Assembly (NCBI RefSeq): GCF_003858635.1
Contig: NZ_RQJO01000008.1
Location: 868,001 to 932,000 of the forward strand
Length of the DNA stretch: 64,000 nt
Reading direction: 5' to 3'
Origin: Larkinella rosea
GTDB taxonomy: Bacteria > Bacteroidota > Bacteroidia > Cytophagales > Spirosomataceae
Shown here: in pieces, positions 32,895 to 41,949 of the stretch
Position numbering within the stretch: position 1 is the stretch's first letter
Layout: each line of letters starts with the position of its first letter
Notes under the pieces: generated by a model
Told to the model about the DNA's origin: nothing
What the model saw: the letters and a program-made list of their open reading frames with translations, nothing else
Databases searched by the model: none
Program-made: the position numbers and the translations under genes

Positions 32895-35792
32895 TCACCG
32901 TTTTCCACCAGCCGCTAGCTCCGCGGCCAGAAACTTCCCGGTATAGCTGCCTTTCACCTTCGCGACTTTCTCCGGCGGGCCTTCCGCGACGATAGTACCG
33001 CCTTTGTTGCCACCTTCCGGACCCATATCGATGAGGTGGTCGGAAACCTTGATGACATCCAGGTTGTGTTCGATGATCAAAACCGTATTGCCTTTATCCG
33101 CCAGCTTGTTCAGCACATCCAGCAAATGCGCAATGTCCTGAAAATGAAGGCCGGTGGTGGGTTCATCGAGGATGTACATGGTTTTTCCCGTATCCTTCTT
33201 CGACAGTTCCTCCGCCAGTTTCACCCGTTGCGCTTCCCCGCCGGATAGCGTCGTGGCGTGTTGGCCGAGCGTGATATACCCTAACCCAACGTCGTTCAGC
33301 GTCTGCACTTTGCGCAAAATTTTCGGCTGACTCGCAAAAAACTCCAGTGACTGTTCGACGGTCATGTCCAGCACGTCGGCAATGGATTTCCCTTTGAAAC
33401 GCACTTCCAGCGTTTCGCGGTTGAAGCGTTTGCCCTTGCAGGTTTCGCACATGACGTGAACGTCCGGCAAAAACTCCATTTCGATTTTCTTCATCCCCGC
33501 ACCTTCGCACTCTTCGCAGCGGCCACCCTTGACATTGAATGAAAACCGCCCCGGTTTGTAGCCCCGAATCTTGGCTTCGGGCAGTTCGGCAAACAGCGTA
33601 CGGATGTCGGAAAACATGCCGGTATACGTCGCCGGATTGGAACGGGGTGTCCGGCCGATGGGTGACTGATCCACCTCGATCACCTTGTCCAGGTGCTCCA
33701 GTCCCTCGACCGATTTGAACGGCAGAGCCTCGCGTTTCGACTTATAAAAATGCTTGTTCAAAACCGGAAACAGCGTTTCGTGAATCAGCGACGATTTGCC
33801 GCTGCCCGACACACCCGTAATGCAAACCATCTGACCCAGCGGCAACTTCATGGTCACGTTCTTTAGATTATGGCCCGTTGCTCCTTTGATAATCAGTTGA
33901 TTCCCGTTGCCTTTCCGCCGTTCTTTCGGCACTTCAATCGCCCGGCGACCGCTCAGATAAGCCGCCGTGGTGCTGCCGTTTTTCAGAAATTGTTCGGGTG
34001 TTCCGGAGCCCACCACCTGACCACCGTGCCGCCCGGCCCCGGGCCCGATGTCCAGAATGAAGTCGGATTCGAGCATCATGTCTTTATCGTGTTCAACGAC
34101 CAAAACCGTATTGCCCAAATCGCGCAGATTTTTGAGCGAATCGATCAGTTTGACGTTGTCACGCTGGTGCAAACCGATGCTGGGTTCGTCCATAATATAC
34201 AGAACACCAACAAGTTGCGTGCCGATCTGTGTAGCCAGCCGGATGCGTTGGGCTTCTCCGCCGGAGAGCGTTCGCAAAGGCCGGTCGAGCATCAAATAAT
34301 CCAGCCCGATGTCCAGCAAAAAACCGATCCGCTTCCGGATTTCTTTCAGAATCTCCTTGGCAATCACGTTCTGCCGGTTCGACAGGCGATTCTCCAGACC
34401 CATCATCCAGTCTGCCAGTTCCGAAATATCCATTCGCGCCAGCTCGGAAATGTTTTTGCCATCCATCCGAAACCACAGCGATTCCTTTTTCAAGCGTGCC
34501 CCTTCACATTCCGGGCAGGTTTTGATGACCGTAAAATCCTTCAGCCACTCCTGAATTTTGTCGGAGCGACCGGCCGAATCGGCGCTTTCCTGCTGGCGTT
34601 TCAGAAAGGTGATGACGCCTTCGAACTTGAAATTGTAATAATCCTGCCCCGGAAATTTCTTCGACGGCATCGTCGCTTCGTCTTCGGTGCCATACAGCAG
34701 TGCGTGCAGCAGATCGGCCGGGTATTTTTCAACCGGGGTAGTCAGGCTGAGTTTGTATTTTTTTAGAATGACTTCGATTTCCCGGAAAAACCAGAGTTCG
34801 CGGTATTCGCCCAGTGGAGCAATCGCTCCCCGGCTGATACTGAGTGACTTGTCTGGAATAACCGATTCTTCCGTGATTTCTTCGATAAGCCCCAAACCGT
34901 TGCAAACCGGGCAGGCTCCGTAGGGCGAATTGAACGAAAACGTGTTGGGTGACGGCTCATCGTAGCTGATGCCCGATTCGGGGTCCATCAGATTCTGGGA
35001 GAAATACGTCAACTGTTTTTTCTCATCCAGAATCTGCATGGCGCCTTTTCCCTGTTTCAATGCCGTCTGCACCGACTGGCTCAGGCGATACCGGTCTTCC
35101 GGTTTGGGCACAATCCGGTCGATTACAATCTCCACATCGTGGACTTTATACCGGTCGAGCTGCATTTTTGGCACAATGTCCACCACTTCGCCGTCGACGC
35201 GTACTTTGGCGTAGCCTAGCTTGGCAATCTGAACGAAGAGTTCGCGGTAATGTCCTTTCCGACCCCGCACGATGGGCGCCAGCAAGGTCAGTTTTTTGCC
35301 GGAATAGTGCGTCAGAATGGTGTCAATGATCTGATCCTGCGACTGGCGCTCCATTTTCCGGCCCGTCACGTACGAAAACGCTTCTCCGGCGCGGGCGTAG
35401 AGCAGACGTAGAAAGTCGTAAATTTCGGTGGTGGTTCCAACCGTCGAACGCGGATTTTTGGAGGTGGTTTTTTGCTCGATGGAAATAACCGGGCTCAATC
35501 CGTTGATTTTATCGACGTCGGGTCGTTCCATATTACCGATAAACGAGCGGGCGTAGGCCGAAAAGCTCTCCATGTACCGGCGTTGTCCTTCGGCATAAAT
35601 GGTATCGAACGCCAGCGACGATTTGCCGCTGCCGCTAATTCCCGTCACCACCACCAGTTTGTTGCGGGGAATGGTAACATCAATATTTTTCAGGTTGTGT
35701 TCGCGGGCGCCTAATACCTCAATCTGTTCGTAGCCCGTCAGGTCAATGTCAGTAAGCCCGGCAGCGCGGGCGGGGGTGTTGTTTTCGGTCAC
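32895..35792 (-). CDS. uvrA: Excinuclease ABC subunit A
   Basis: Damage-recognition ATPase of nucleotide excision repair, 965 residues, acting with UvrB and UvrC. Two ABC ATPase modules are present. Walker A GISGSGKSS (51-59) is repeated as GVSGSGKSS in the second half, and the signature motifs are LSGGEAQRIRLA and LSGGEAQRVKLA. Zinc fingers are visible as CPVC with CPEC in the first half and CEEC followed by CETC in the second. The start is GTG at 35792; no better upstream codon is seen. The N-terminal 20 residues are an extra extension. It is monocistronic. Confidence 0.97.
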   Translation of the reverse strand: MTENNTPARAAGLTDIDLTGYEQIEVLGAREHNLKNIDVTIPRNKLVVVTGISGSGKSSLAFDTIYAEGQRRYMESFSAYARSFIGNMERPDVDKINGLSPVISIEQKTTSKNPRSTVGTTTEIYDFLRLLYARAGEAFSYVTGRKMERQSQDQIIDTILTHYSGKKLTLLAPIVRGRKGHYRELFVQIAKLGYAKVRVDGEVVDIVPKMQLDRYKVHDVEIVIDRIVPKPEDRYRLSQSVQTALKQGKGAMQILDEKKQLTYFSQNLMDPESGISYDEPSPNTFSFNSPYGACPVCNGLGLIEEITEESVIPDKSLSISRGAIAPLGEYRELWFFREIEVILKKYKLSLTTPVEKYPADLLHALLYGTEDEATMPSKKFPGQDYYNFKFEGVITFLKRQQESADSAGRSDKIQEWLKDFTVIKTCPECEGARLKKESLWFRMDGKNISELARMDISELADWMMGLENRLSNRQNVIAKEILKEIRKRIGFLLDIGLDYLMLDRPLRTLSGGEAQRIRLATQIGTQLVGVLYIMDEPSIGLHQRDNVKLIDSLKNLRDLGNTVLVVEHDKDMMLESDFILDIGPGAGRHGGQVVGSGTPEQFLKNGSTTAAYLSGRRAIEVPKERRKGNGNQLIIKGATGHNLKNVTMKLPLGQMVCITGVSGSGKSSLIHETLFPVLNKHFYKSKREALPFKSVEGLEHLDKVIEVDQSPIGRTPRSNPATYTGMFSDIRTLFAELPEAKIRGYKPGRFSFNVKGGRCEECEGAGMKKIEMEFLPDVHVMCETCKGKRFNRETLEVRFKGKSIADVLDMTVEQSLEFFASQPKILRKVQTLNDVGLGYITLGQHATTLSGGEAQRVKLAEELSKKDTGKTMYILDEPTTGLHFQDIAHLLDVLNKLADKGNTVLIIEHNLDVIKVSDHLIDMGPEGGNKGGTIVAEGPPEKVAKVKGSYTGKFLAAELAAGGKR

Positions 35793-35931
35793 GTTGTGAT
35801 AGCCTTATTCTTAAATCTAACAGAAAATTGGGGCGTGAAGTTTCGGAGAGGTTAAAGTAAAATAAGCGGGTTTGTACAAACCGGTTTTGCCTGCGATTTG
35901 CCGTTGACAGGGTCTTCGACCACTGACAGGG

Positions 35932-37026
35932 TTAGGCTTCCAGGATTAAGCCTTCCGATGCCGGGTAACCGGTACAGGTCAGCACCCAGCCGTTGTTGAG
36001 GTCGCGTTCGGTCAGTACATCGTTGATCGTCATGTGAACTTCGCCCGCTTTCAGCCGAACCGCGCAGCTCGAACACCGTCCGCCTTTGCAGCTATACGGC
36101 AAGTGAACGCCGTGATCCAGAGCCGCTTGCAGAATGGATTTGTAAGCCGGAACGTCGATGTCGTATTCGGTTCCCCGAAACCGCAGCAGAATCCGGTGAT
36201 CTTTGGCCAGTTCCGGCGGTGGGGTTCGCGTGACGGGTTCGATGACAAAATTTTCTTTTTTGATCGCATCCAGCCGGATACCGGCGTAAATCAGGGTAAT
36301 CTGTACCATCCGCATAAACGCAAACGGCCCGCAAATGTACCAGCGCGCGGCATCCCGCTCAAATCGGGTCAATTCCGGCAGCATGTTTTCCAGCAGCCAA
36401 TTGTTCAGTCGTCCCCGACGAATATTGCCCGCTTTCCGCCAGTTGTCCGACGGCTGACTGAGCAAATGGATCAATTGAAACCGGTCGGGATGCTGTTGTT
36501 GCAACGCTTCGAGTTGGGTATGAAAAATAATAGTTCGTTCACTGGTATTGCAATCCAGCAGCGTAACGTGGCTTTTCGGCTCATCGCGCAAAACCTGTTT
36601 CAGAATACCGAACAGGGGCGAAATACCGCTTCCGGCACCGATCAGCACAATATCCCGTTGCTGGTCGGGAGCGGTTTCCAGCGTAAACCGGCCGGCCGGC
36701 GGTAAGCTGGTGAGGATATCGCCAATGTGCAGATGATCGAGTAAATGACGGGAAATTTCGCCGTTCTCAACCCGTTTGATGGTCAGACTCAAGGGTTCAG
36801 CCGGTTTTTCGGGCGAATCGTTGCCCGGCGAAGCGTCGCCCGGTGTTGAACTCAGCGAATACGACCGGCGGACTTCGTGGCCCAGGTGATGAAACAAAAG
36901 TGTCAGAAATTGCCCGGCCTGGTACGGAATCGATTGCCCGTCAGTGGGCTGCAAAAGAAGCGTCTTGGTGTCGTGCGTTTCCCGAATTATTTCGGATACC
37001 TGAAGCTGGATCAATTCCTCGTTCAT
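35932..37026 (-). CDS. NAD(P)H ferredoxin-type reductase with C-terminal 2Fe-2S domain
   Basis: Electron-transfer flavoprotein of 364 residues with the PaaE/HmpX-like domain order. The FAD domain has RSYS (54-57), with an unusual Ser/Pro/Asp-rich insertion near residues 61-78. The NAD(P) domain has GAGSGISP (130-137) and the C-terminal motif CGPFAFM. The plant-type 2Fe-2S domain has Cys313, Cys318, Cys321 and Cys351 (CKGGRCSSC plus a later C). Such enzymes feed oxygenases such as ring hydroxylases or desaturases. The sterol-desaturase-like protein at 29731 is a possible but unproven partner. It diverges from the repeat-containing surface protein across a long inverted repeat (37061-37131). 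Confidence 0.9.
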   Translation of the reverse strand: MNEELIQLQVSEIIRETHDTKTLLLQPTDGQSIPYQAGQFLTLLFHHLGHEVRRSYSLSSTPGDASPGNDSPEKPAEPLSLTIKRVENGEISRHLLDHLHIGDILTSLPPAGRFTLETAPDQQRDIVLIGAGSGISPLFGILKQVLRDEPKSHVTLLDCNTSERTIIFHTQLEALQQQHPDRFQLIHLLSQPSDNWRKAGNIRRGRLNNWLLENMLPELTRFERDAARWYICGPFAFMRMVQITLIYAGIRLDAIKKENFVIEPVTRTPPPELAKDHRILLRFRGTEYDIDVPAYKSILQAALDHGVHLPYSCKGGRCSSCAVRLKAGEVHMTINDVLTERDLNNGWVLTCTGYPASEGLILEA

Positions 37027-37060
37027 GCGGGCTGATTAACTTTGTACTACTGTCTGCAAA

Positions 37061-37131
37061 CTTTCCGTTATAGTTAACGAACTTTGCATTTCAAAAACCA
37101 TTAACGCAAAGTTCGTTAACTTAACGGAAAG
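37061..37131. repeat. Long inverted repeat between divergent genes
   Basis: Arms 37061-37087 and 37106-37131 pair over 26 bp with a single bulged base and an 18-nt loop. The element lies about 35 bp from both start codons (37026 minus, 37164 plus), so it is not a terminator of either gene. Each arm holds GAACTTTG in outward-facing copies. It could be a dimeric regulator site or a mobile-element remnant. Confidence 0.6.
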
Positions 37132-37163
37132 AACATCCGATTTTGAAGCTGAACCGCAGTTGC

Positions 37164-39092
37164 ATGAATAAATTTACGTTGTTGAGTATCGTTGTGGGGA
37201 TCGTTGGCATCATCACCATCGGAGCGTCGGGAGGGGGGCGGAAAGCCGGTCGGCAAACCGCTTTGGCTGATACCCTGATTATAATCCGGAAAGATTCGCT
37301 CTATGAAAAATTCCTGAAAGATAGCGCTTATAAGGCTATGTTTCAGCGTGATACCACCATGCGGATCGACACGGCGGCCCTGCGGGCGCAAGCGGATAGC
37401 CACAAAGTGGCCCTGCCCGAAGTACTGACCGGAGAATTGAACGGCCTGGCAGTTTGCGCCGGATCGCCGGTTTCGGTGCCCTACACTTCGTCGGGAGGGC
37501 GGTTTTCACCCGATAATAAATTTGTGCTGCAACTGGTCGATGCCAGCGGAAAAGTGACGAACCTGAGCGAACCCACTAAAGCGGGACCTTTCGGCAACGG
37601 GACGCTGGCGGGTGTTATTCCTGTGACGACGGCGGCTGGCAGCCGCTATAGTTTGCGGGTTGCGTCCACCAATCCGGTGGTGAACGGCACGGCGCAATCG
37701 CTCCGGGTTTTGCCCGTTCCGGGTGCGCGAATCGAACTGCCCGACGGCAGTAACGCGGTGACGGTTTTGCCCGGTCAACCCGCTACGTTTCGCGTGGCGC
37801 TGAGCGGTCACGGGCCGTGGTCCTTTGTGTTGTCGGATGGAACGAAAGTGCAGAATACCATGACGACGCCGTATGAAATAACCGTAACACCGGAGAAACC
37901 AACGATTTACAAAGTCGTGAACGTCAGCGGCCCCTGCGGAAGCGGAGCGGTTTCGGGTGAAATCATTGTCAATGTTAACGAAAATCCAAACCCGGAAATC
38001 ACGCTGAAAGCACCGAACGGCGGCTATCGGATTTGTACCGGAACGCCCTTTCAGGTGGCTTTTACGGCAACCGGAAGATACCAGGCTGGGAACGGGTTTG
38101 TGGCCCAGCTCGCCGATTCAACGGAGAATTGGACAACCATTTCCGGCTCCGGCACCGCCAGCCCACTGACGGCGCGGCTGCCTTACGGGATTTCCCCCAA
38201 AGGGGCTTATAAAATTCGGGTGGTGGCGACACTCCCGGCCATCAGCAGCAACAGCGAAAATCTGGCCGTGGCGGCTCAGGCCGTAGCGGTTTTGCGGAAC
38301 GATACCATCAAAATTGAGGAAGGGAAAACCGCCGAACTGAACATCGACTTCGGCGGGGGCGGACCGTGGTTCGTGTTGCTGACCGACGGAACCTACGAAA
38401 ATAACATCACCAGAAGCCCGCATACAATTCGTGTAACGCCGAACAATCCGACGGGGTACGCCATCACGTCGGCGGGTGGTGCCTGCGGGGTCGGGGAGTA
38501 CAGCGGGCGGGCCTTTGTGAAAGTGAACATTCCGCCATCGACCATCACCACCGGCAATCTGTCGGCCCGAACGATTTGCCACGGTGCCGAAATTACCGTT
38601 CCGTTTACGACCGCCGGGCGGTTTTACGCCAACAACAAGTACGTTGTGCAGGTGGCCGACACCAGCGGGCGGTTTGTCAATCTGGCAACGACGTACAAGG
38701 ATGGCGTTCTGAAAGCCACCATCACACCGGCTTACCTGAAAGACACCCTCAATACCGTCCGGCTGCGCGTAGCTTCGACCAGCCCGGCAGTGGCTGGTTC
38801 CGAAACGACGATTAAAATTCTGGCTCCCAACGTCAGCCAGGCCATTGTGGCAGGGGAGGGCACTATCCGGCCCGGCCAGACCTCCAAAGTGCGGGTGGCG
38901 TTCAAAAACGGGCTGCCGCCCTGGTCGTTTGTTTTGTCCGACGGTACACAGGTGAACGGAACGTTTCTCAATCCGTACATACTGACGGTGGCCCCCACCA
39001 GTTCGGCGGAATACACGATTACGTCCTTAAAAAGCTCCTGTGGGGTCGGGATACCGATGGGCAGTGCCCGGGTGACAGTGGAGCGAAATTAG
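37164..39092 (+). CDS. Exported protein with three tandem Ig-like repeat units, function unknown
   Basis: Protein of 642 residues from ATG 37164. An N-terminal hydrophobic segment (FTLLSIVVGIVGIITIG) exports or anchors it, then a short helical region reaches about residue 85. Three units of about 180-200 residues follow, starting near 92, 280 and 463. Each unit has one half with a G-x-C-x-G start and an N-x-[FY]-V-x-Q-[LV]-x-D strand (for example NKFVLQLVD), and one half with PW[SF]FVLSDGT or a close variant. Each unit ends in a cysteine-bearing C-G-x-G segment. I do not recognise the family beyond a beta-sandwich, adhesin-like character. No type IX sorting tail is evident. Surface adhesion or matrix roles are guesses only. 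Confidence 0.8.
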   Translation: MNKFTLLSIVVGIVGIITIGASGGGRKAGRQTALADTLIIIRKDSLYEKFLKDSAYKAMFQRDTTMRIDTAALRAQADSHKVALPEVLTGELNGLAVCAGSPVSVPYTSSGGRFSPDNKFVLQLVDASGKVTNLSEPTKAGPFGNGTLAGVIPVTTAAGSRYSLRVASTNPVVNGTAQSLRVLPVPGARIELPDGSNAVTVLPGQPATFRVALSGHGPWSFVLSDGTKVQNTMTTPYEITVTPEKPTIYKVVNVSGPCGSGAVSGEIIVNVNENPNPEITLKAPNGGYRICTGTPFQVAFTATGRYQAGNGFVAQLADSTENWTTISGSGTASPLTARLPYGISPKGAYKIRVVATLPAISSNSENLAVAAQAVAVLRNDTIKIEEGKTAELNIDFGGGGPWFVLLTDGTYENNITRSPHTIRVTPNNPTGYAITSAGGACGVGEYSGRAFVKVNIPPSTITTGNLSARTICHGAEITVPFTTAGRFYANNKYVVQVADTSGRFVNLATTYKDGVLKATITPAYLKDTLNTVRLRVASTSPAVAGSETTIKILAPNVSQAIVAGEGTIRPGQTSKVRVAFKNGLPPWSFVLSDGTQVNGTFLNPYILTVAPTSSAEYTITSLKSSCGVGIPMGSARVTVERN

Positions 39093-39146
39093 GCGGTTTT
39101 CTTCTCCGACGTCTGCTTTTTTTATTTATCACTTGATTTATAAATG

Positions 39147-39184
39147 TCTACGAAATATTCGTAGATTTACGAAAAAATCGTAGA
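39147..39184 (+). promoter_or_regulatory. Two abutting 19-bp BlaI/MecI-type operators
   Basis: TCTACGAAATATTCGTAGA (39147-39165) and TTTACGAAAAAATCGTAGA (39166-39184) are consecutive dyads of consensus TACGA-N-TCGTA, ending 2 bp before the BlaI-family GTG start. They are almost certainly the autoregulatory site of the repressor encoded next. Confidence 0.75.
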
Positions 39185-39186
39185 TC

Positions 39187-39552
39187 GTGAATAAGCTAAC
39201 CACGCAGGAAGAAGAAGCGATGCTGGTCATCTGGAAAAATAAAGGCAGTTTCGTCAAAGATTTTCTGGATCAACTGCCCGAACCGCGCCCGCCGTATACG
39301 ACATTGGCATCCACCATTCGCAATCTGGAGCGCAAAGGATACCTTAAAAGCGAAAAGTTGGGAAATACATATCGTTATGAGCCGCTGATTAGCGAAGAAG
39401 AGTATAAGAAAGGGTTCATGAGCGGTTTTGTGAGCGATTATTTCAGGAACTCCTTTAAAGAACTGGTGGCATTTTTTGCCGAAGACAAAAAGATTAGCGC
39501 CGATGAATTGAAAGAGATTATCGATCTGATTGAAAAACGAAAACCCAGCTAA
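39187..39552 (+). CDS. BlaI/MecI/CopY family transcriptional repressor
   Basis: DNA-binding repressor of 121 residues, GTG start. The winged-helix domain (about 1-75) contains LTTQEEEAMLVIWKNKGSF and PPYTTLASTIRNLERKGYL, the recognition-helix region of BlaI/MecI. The C-terminal part (about 80-121) is the dimerisation and cleavage region. In this family a membrane metalloprotease partner relieves repression, and one is encoded immediately downstream (ATG 2 bp after the stop). Two operators directly upstream indicate self-regulation. The controlled function is probably not beta-lactamase, since no such gene is near. The thioredoxin-like gene at 40768 is a candidate target. Confidence 0.93.
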   Translation: MNKLTTQEEEAMLVIWKNKGSFVKDFLDQLPEPRPPYTTLASTIRNLERKGYLKSEKLGNTYRYEPLISEEEYKKGFMSGFVSDYFRNSFKELVAFFAEDKKISADELKEIIDLIEKRKPS

Positions 39553-39553
39553 T

Positions 39554-40705
39554 ATGCCTGCCGTTTTTGTATACCTACTTCAGGCCAGTATGGCCCTATT
39601 GCTCTTCTTTTTGGTGTACCGGGTGGTTCTGGCGCGACTGACGTTTTTTACCCTAAACCGCCTTTTTCTGGTTTTGGGACTTATTTCCTCGCTACTTTAT
39701 CCGCTGGTCGATCTGGCCCCGTTTGTCAGTGAAAATGAGAGCCTGATCCGCCCGATTCAAGTACCGATTGACTGGAAAATGACGACACCTGTATTGCAGC
39801 AGGCCGCTTCCTGGAATGGCTGGGACGGGCTGTTGATCCTGTTCTGGTTCGGCGTTGCCGTGATGACGTTGCGGCTGGTGGTGCAGTTACTGTCGCTCTA
39901 TCGCATCCACATGAGTACGCAACGGGTGACGTACAATGGGTTTCGTTTCCGGGCGGTTAGCGACGATTTGAACCCGTTTTCGTTCTGGCAAGCCATTTAT
40001 TTAAACCCGGCAAAGCATTCGGAGGAAGAACGTGGTTCGATTCTGCAACATGAGCAAATCCACGTTACAGAATGGCATACACTAGACGTATTGCTGGTGG
40101 AAGTATGTACGGTTTTTTTCTGGTTTAATCCGGTGAGCTGGTTTTTGAAACAGGCCATCAAAGAAAATCTGGAATTCAGGGTCGATCAGCAGATACTACG
40201 GCGTGGATTCGACTCTAAAAACTATCAATATATGCTGGTGCGTATCAGCGGTTTGCGAGTGACTTTATCAACTAATTTCACCGAACTGATCATCAAAAAA
40301 CGGATTGAAATGATGAACCGAAAACCGTCTTCGCGCCGGTTTATAGGGAGCTACGGTCTTCTGCTGGTAATCCTGATCATGCTGATGCTTCCAAAAATAC
40401 CGGACGCATCGGTGAATCCGCCGAGAAAAATGACAACGCTTGCCGGAAACTTTTCAATCCATACCACGAACGCGTTCGCGGTGATCGATACGCCCAACGG
40501 GACACAGAATCTGATTAGAAAAATCCAACTTAAAAGCCGAAAAGCCGGGACCGAACCGCCGACCGAACTGATTCTCTTTTCGAAAAACAGCGAAGGCCGA
40601 GGCATGGATGTATACGTGAAACTAAAGGACGGTCAGATTGAACAGATCAAAATTCTGGCACTGGCTTCTCCCCATTTTTCCGCAAACTCCTCCAAAAAAC
40701 GCTGA
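39554..40705 (+). CDS. M56 family metallopeptidase (BlaR1/MecR1-like antirepressor)
   Basis: Integral membrane zinc protease of 383 residues. Three or four membrane helices precede the catalytic HEQIH (166-170) and the following EWHTLD/VD helix region. Another membrane segment (GSYGLLLVILIMLMLPKI) and an about 100-residue periplasmic C-terminal domain complete it. That domain is too short to be the penicillin-binding sensor of BlaR1, so the signal sensed is probably different. The gene follows the BlaI-like repressor with a 1-bp gap and is clearly co-transcribed. ATG 39554 is chosen over an internal frame start within blaI. Confidence 0.9.
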   Translation: MPAVFVYLLQASMALLLFFLVYRVVLARLTFFTLNRLFLVLGLISSLLYPLVDLAPFVSENESLIRPIQVPIDWKMTTPVLQQAASWNGWDGLLILFWFGVAVMTLRLVVQLLSLYRIHMSTQRVTYNGFRFRAVSDDLNPFSFWQAIYLNPAKHSEEERGSILQHEQIHVTEWHTLDVLLVEVCTVFFWFNPVSWFLKQAIKENLEFRVDQQILRRGFDSKNYQYMLVRISGLRVTLSTNFTELIIKKRIEMMNRKPSSRRFIGSYGLLLVILIMLMLPKIPDASVNPPRKMTTLAGNFSIHTTNAFAVIDTPNGTQNLIRKIQLKSRKAGTEPPTELILFSKNSEGRGMDVYVKLKDGQIEQIKILALASPHFSANSSKKR

Positions 40706-40767
40706 CTAGTTTGAAATAAGCGTTTCCATCACTTCCCCATTTTTTTCCACTCTTACAACTGACGCCG

Positions 40768-41949
40768 ATGAAATCATTGATTTCTATGACTCTTGCCATG
40801 TCCTTTTTTCTGGTATTATACACGAAAACGCCCGGTTTTGCCCAGTCAGGAACCGTTTCGGCGGAGGATGTCCTCCGCAAAACGTCGCAAAAACTGAGCA
40901 GCCAGAAAACGCTCCGGTACCGGTACCGCCGAGAGCTTAATTACTTTTCGGAGGGAATCCACCACGAGATGAGCGGAAATTGCTACCTGGATTTTAGCTC
41001 ATCAGACCCGGTTTTAGGCGTTCTATACCAGTTCAGCAATCCGGATCTGTTTGCTATCTTCAATGGCACGGAGCAGTTTCAATGCAACCGCAAAAGTCGG
41101 ATGATGCAACTAAACGTTAAACCAAACCGCCCGGATTTTGAATCGCTTTCCTTCTTCTACAACTCACCGGTTACGTTCCGAACCGCGTTACCACTGATTC
41201 TTTCGGATGCGTCGGTTCCCAAAGCCGTGGCGGATACCCTGGTCGGTACGACGCCATTTTACGCAGTAGTCTTCGCCCTGAAACAGAAAGTGATGGGTTA
41301 TTTGGGAACTTACAGGCCGATTACGCAGGAGCGGACGATCCGGTATCGCCTGCTGATCAATAAAGCGACGGATCTGCCCGTTGAAGTGATTGAATCCAAT
41401 AGTAGCAATCAGGATTTCACGAAAGTCAGTTTTCAGTATCTCGACGCGAAAGATTCGCCCGCCGACTCTTCCTGGTATTATTCAAGCTACCTGAACGAAT
41501 ATACAATAGCAAAACCGGAAGCTGAAAAAAGTCAACTGATTTCGTACGGCCAAATCGCGCCGGACTGGACCTTGCCGGTTTTTGACGCCACCGAAACGGC
41601 TACTTTAAATCAATGTAGGGGAAAGGTGGTCTTGCTTGATTTCTGGATACGGAATTGCGGTTTTTGCGTAGCGTCAGTGCCAGAACTGAACGCGCTTTAT
41701 ACACAATATAAAAACAAAAACTTTGAATTGCTTGGCCTTAATCCACACGATTCAAAGGAAGTTATTGCGGTTTTTAAACAGAAAATACAACCAAATTATC
41801 CATTGTTGTATGATGCCCGGAACGTCGCAAAACGCTACGGTATTGGTGTTTTTCCCGTCGTCGTATTGCTCGATAAAACCGGGAAAGTGCTTTATTCTGG
41901 TGAATTCAGGCGGGGAAACTTGGCGAAACTGATTGAGGAAAATTTGTAA
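40768..41949 (+). CDS. Periplasmic thioredoxin-like (TlpA/ResA-type) protein with N-terminal DUF2092/LolA-like domain
   Basis: Secreted protein of 393 residues. A signal peptide (1-25, ending PGFAQ) is followed by a domain of about 225 residues resembling DUF2092/LolA-like lipid-binding folds. From about 262 there is a TlpA-type thioredoxin domain with redox site Cys297-Gly-Phe-Cys300 in NCGFC and cis-proline in GVFPVVVLL. It probably reduces or isomerises disulfides of envelope proteins. The gap to the M56 gene is 62 bp and it runs in the same direction, so it may belong to the BlaI regulon. The fusion of a lipid-carrier-like module to a thioredoxin is seen in some other Bacteroidota proteins. 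Confidence 0.85.
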   Translation: MKSLISMTLAMSFFLVLYTKTPGFAQSGTVSAEDVLRKTSQKLSSQKTLRYRYRRELNYFSEGIHHEMSGNCYLDFSSSDPVLGVLYQFSNPDLFAIFNGTEQFQCNRKSRMMQLNVKPNRPDFESLSFFYNSPVTFRTALPLILSDASVPKAVADTLVGTTPFYAVVFALKQKVMGYLGTYRPITQERTIRYRLLINKATDLPVEVIESNSSNQDFTKVSFQYLDAKDSPADSSWYYSSYLNEYTIAKPEAEKSQLISYGQIAPDWTLPVFDATETATLNQCRGKVVLLDFWIRNCGFCVASVPELNALYTQYKNKNFELLGLNPHDSKEVIAVFKQKIQPNYPLLYDARNVAKRYGIGVFPVVVLLDKTGKVLYSGEFRRGNLAKLIEENL

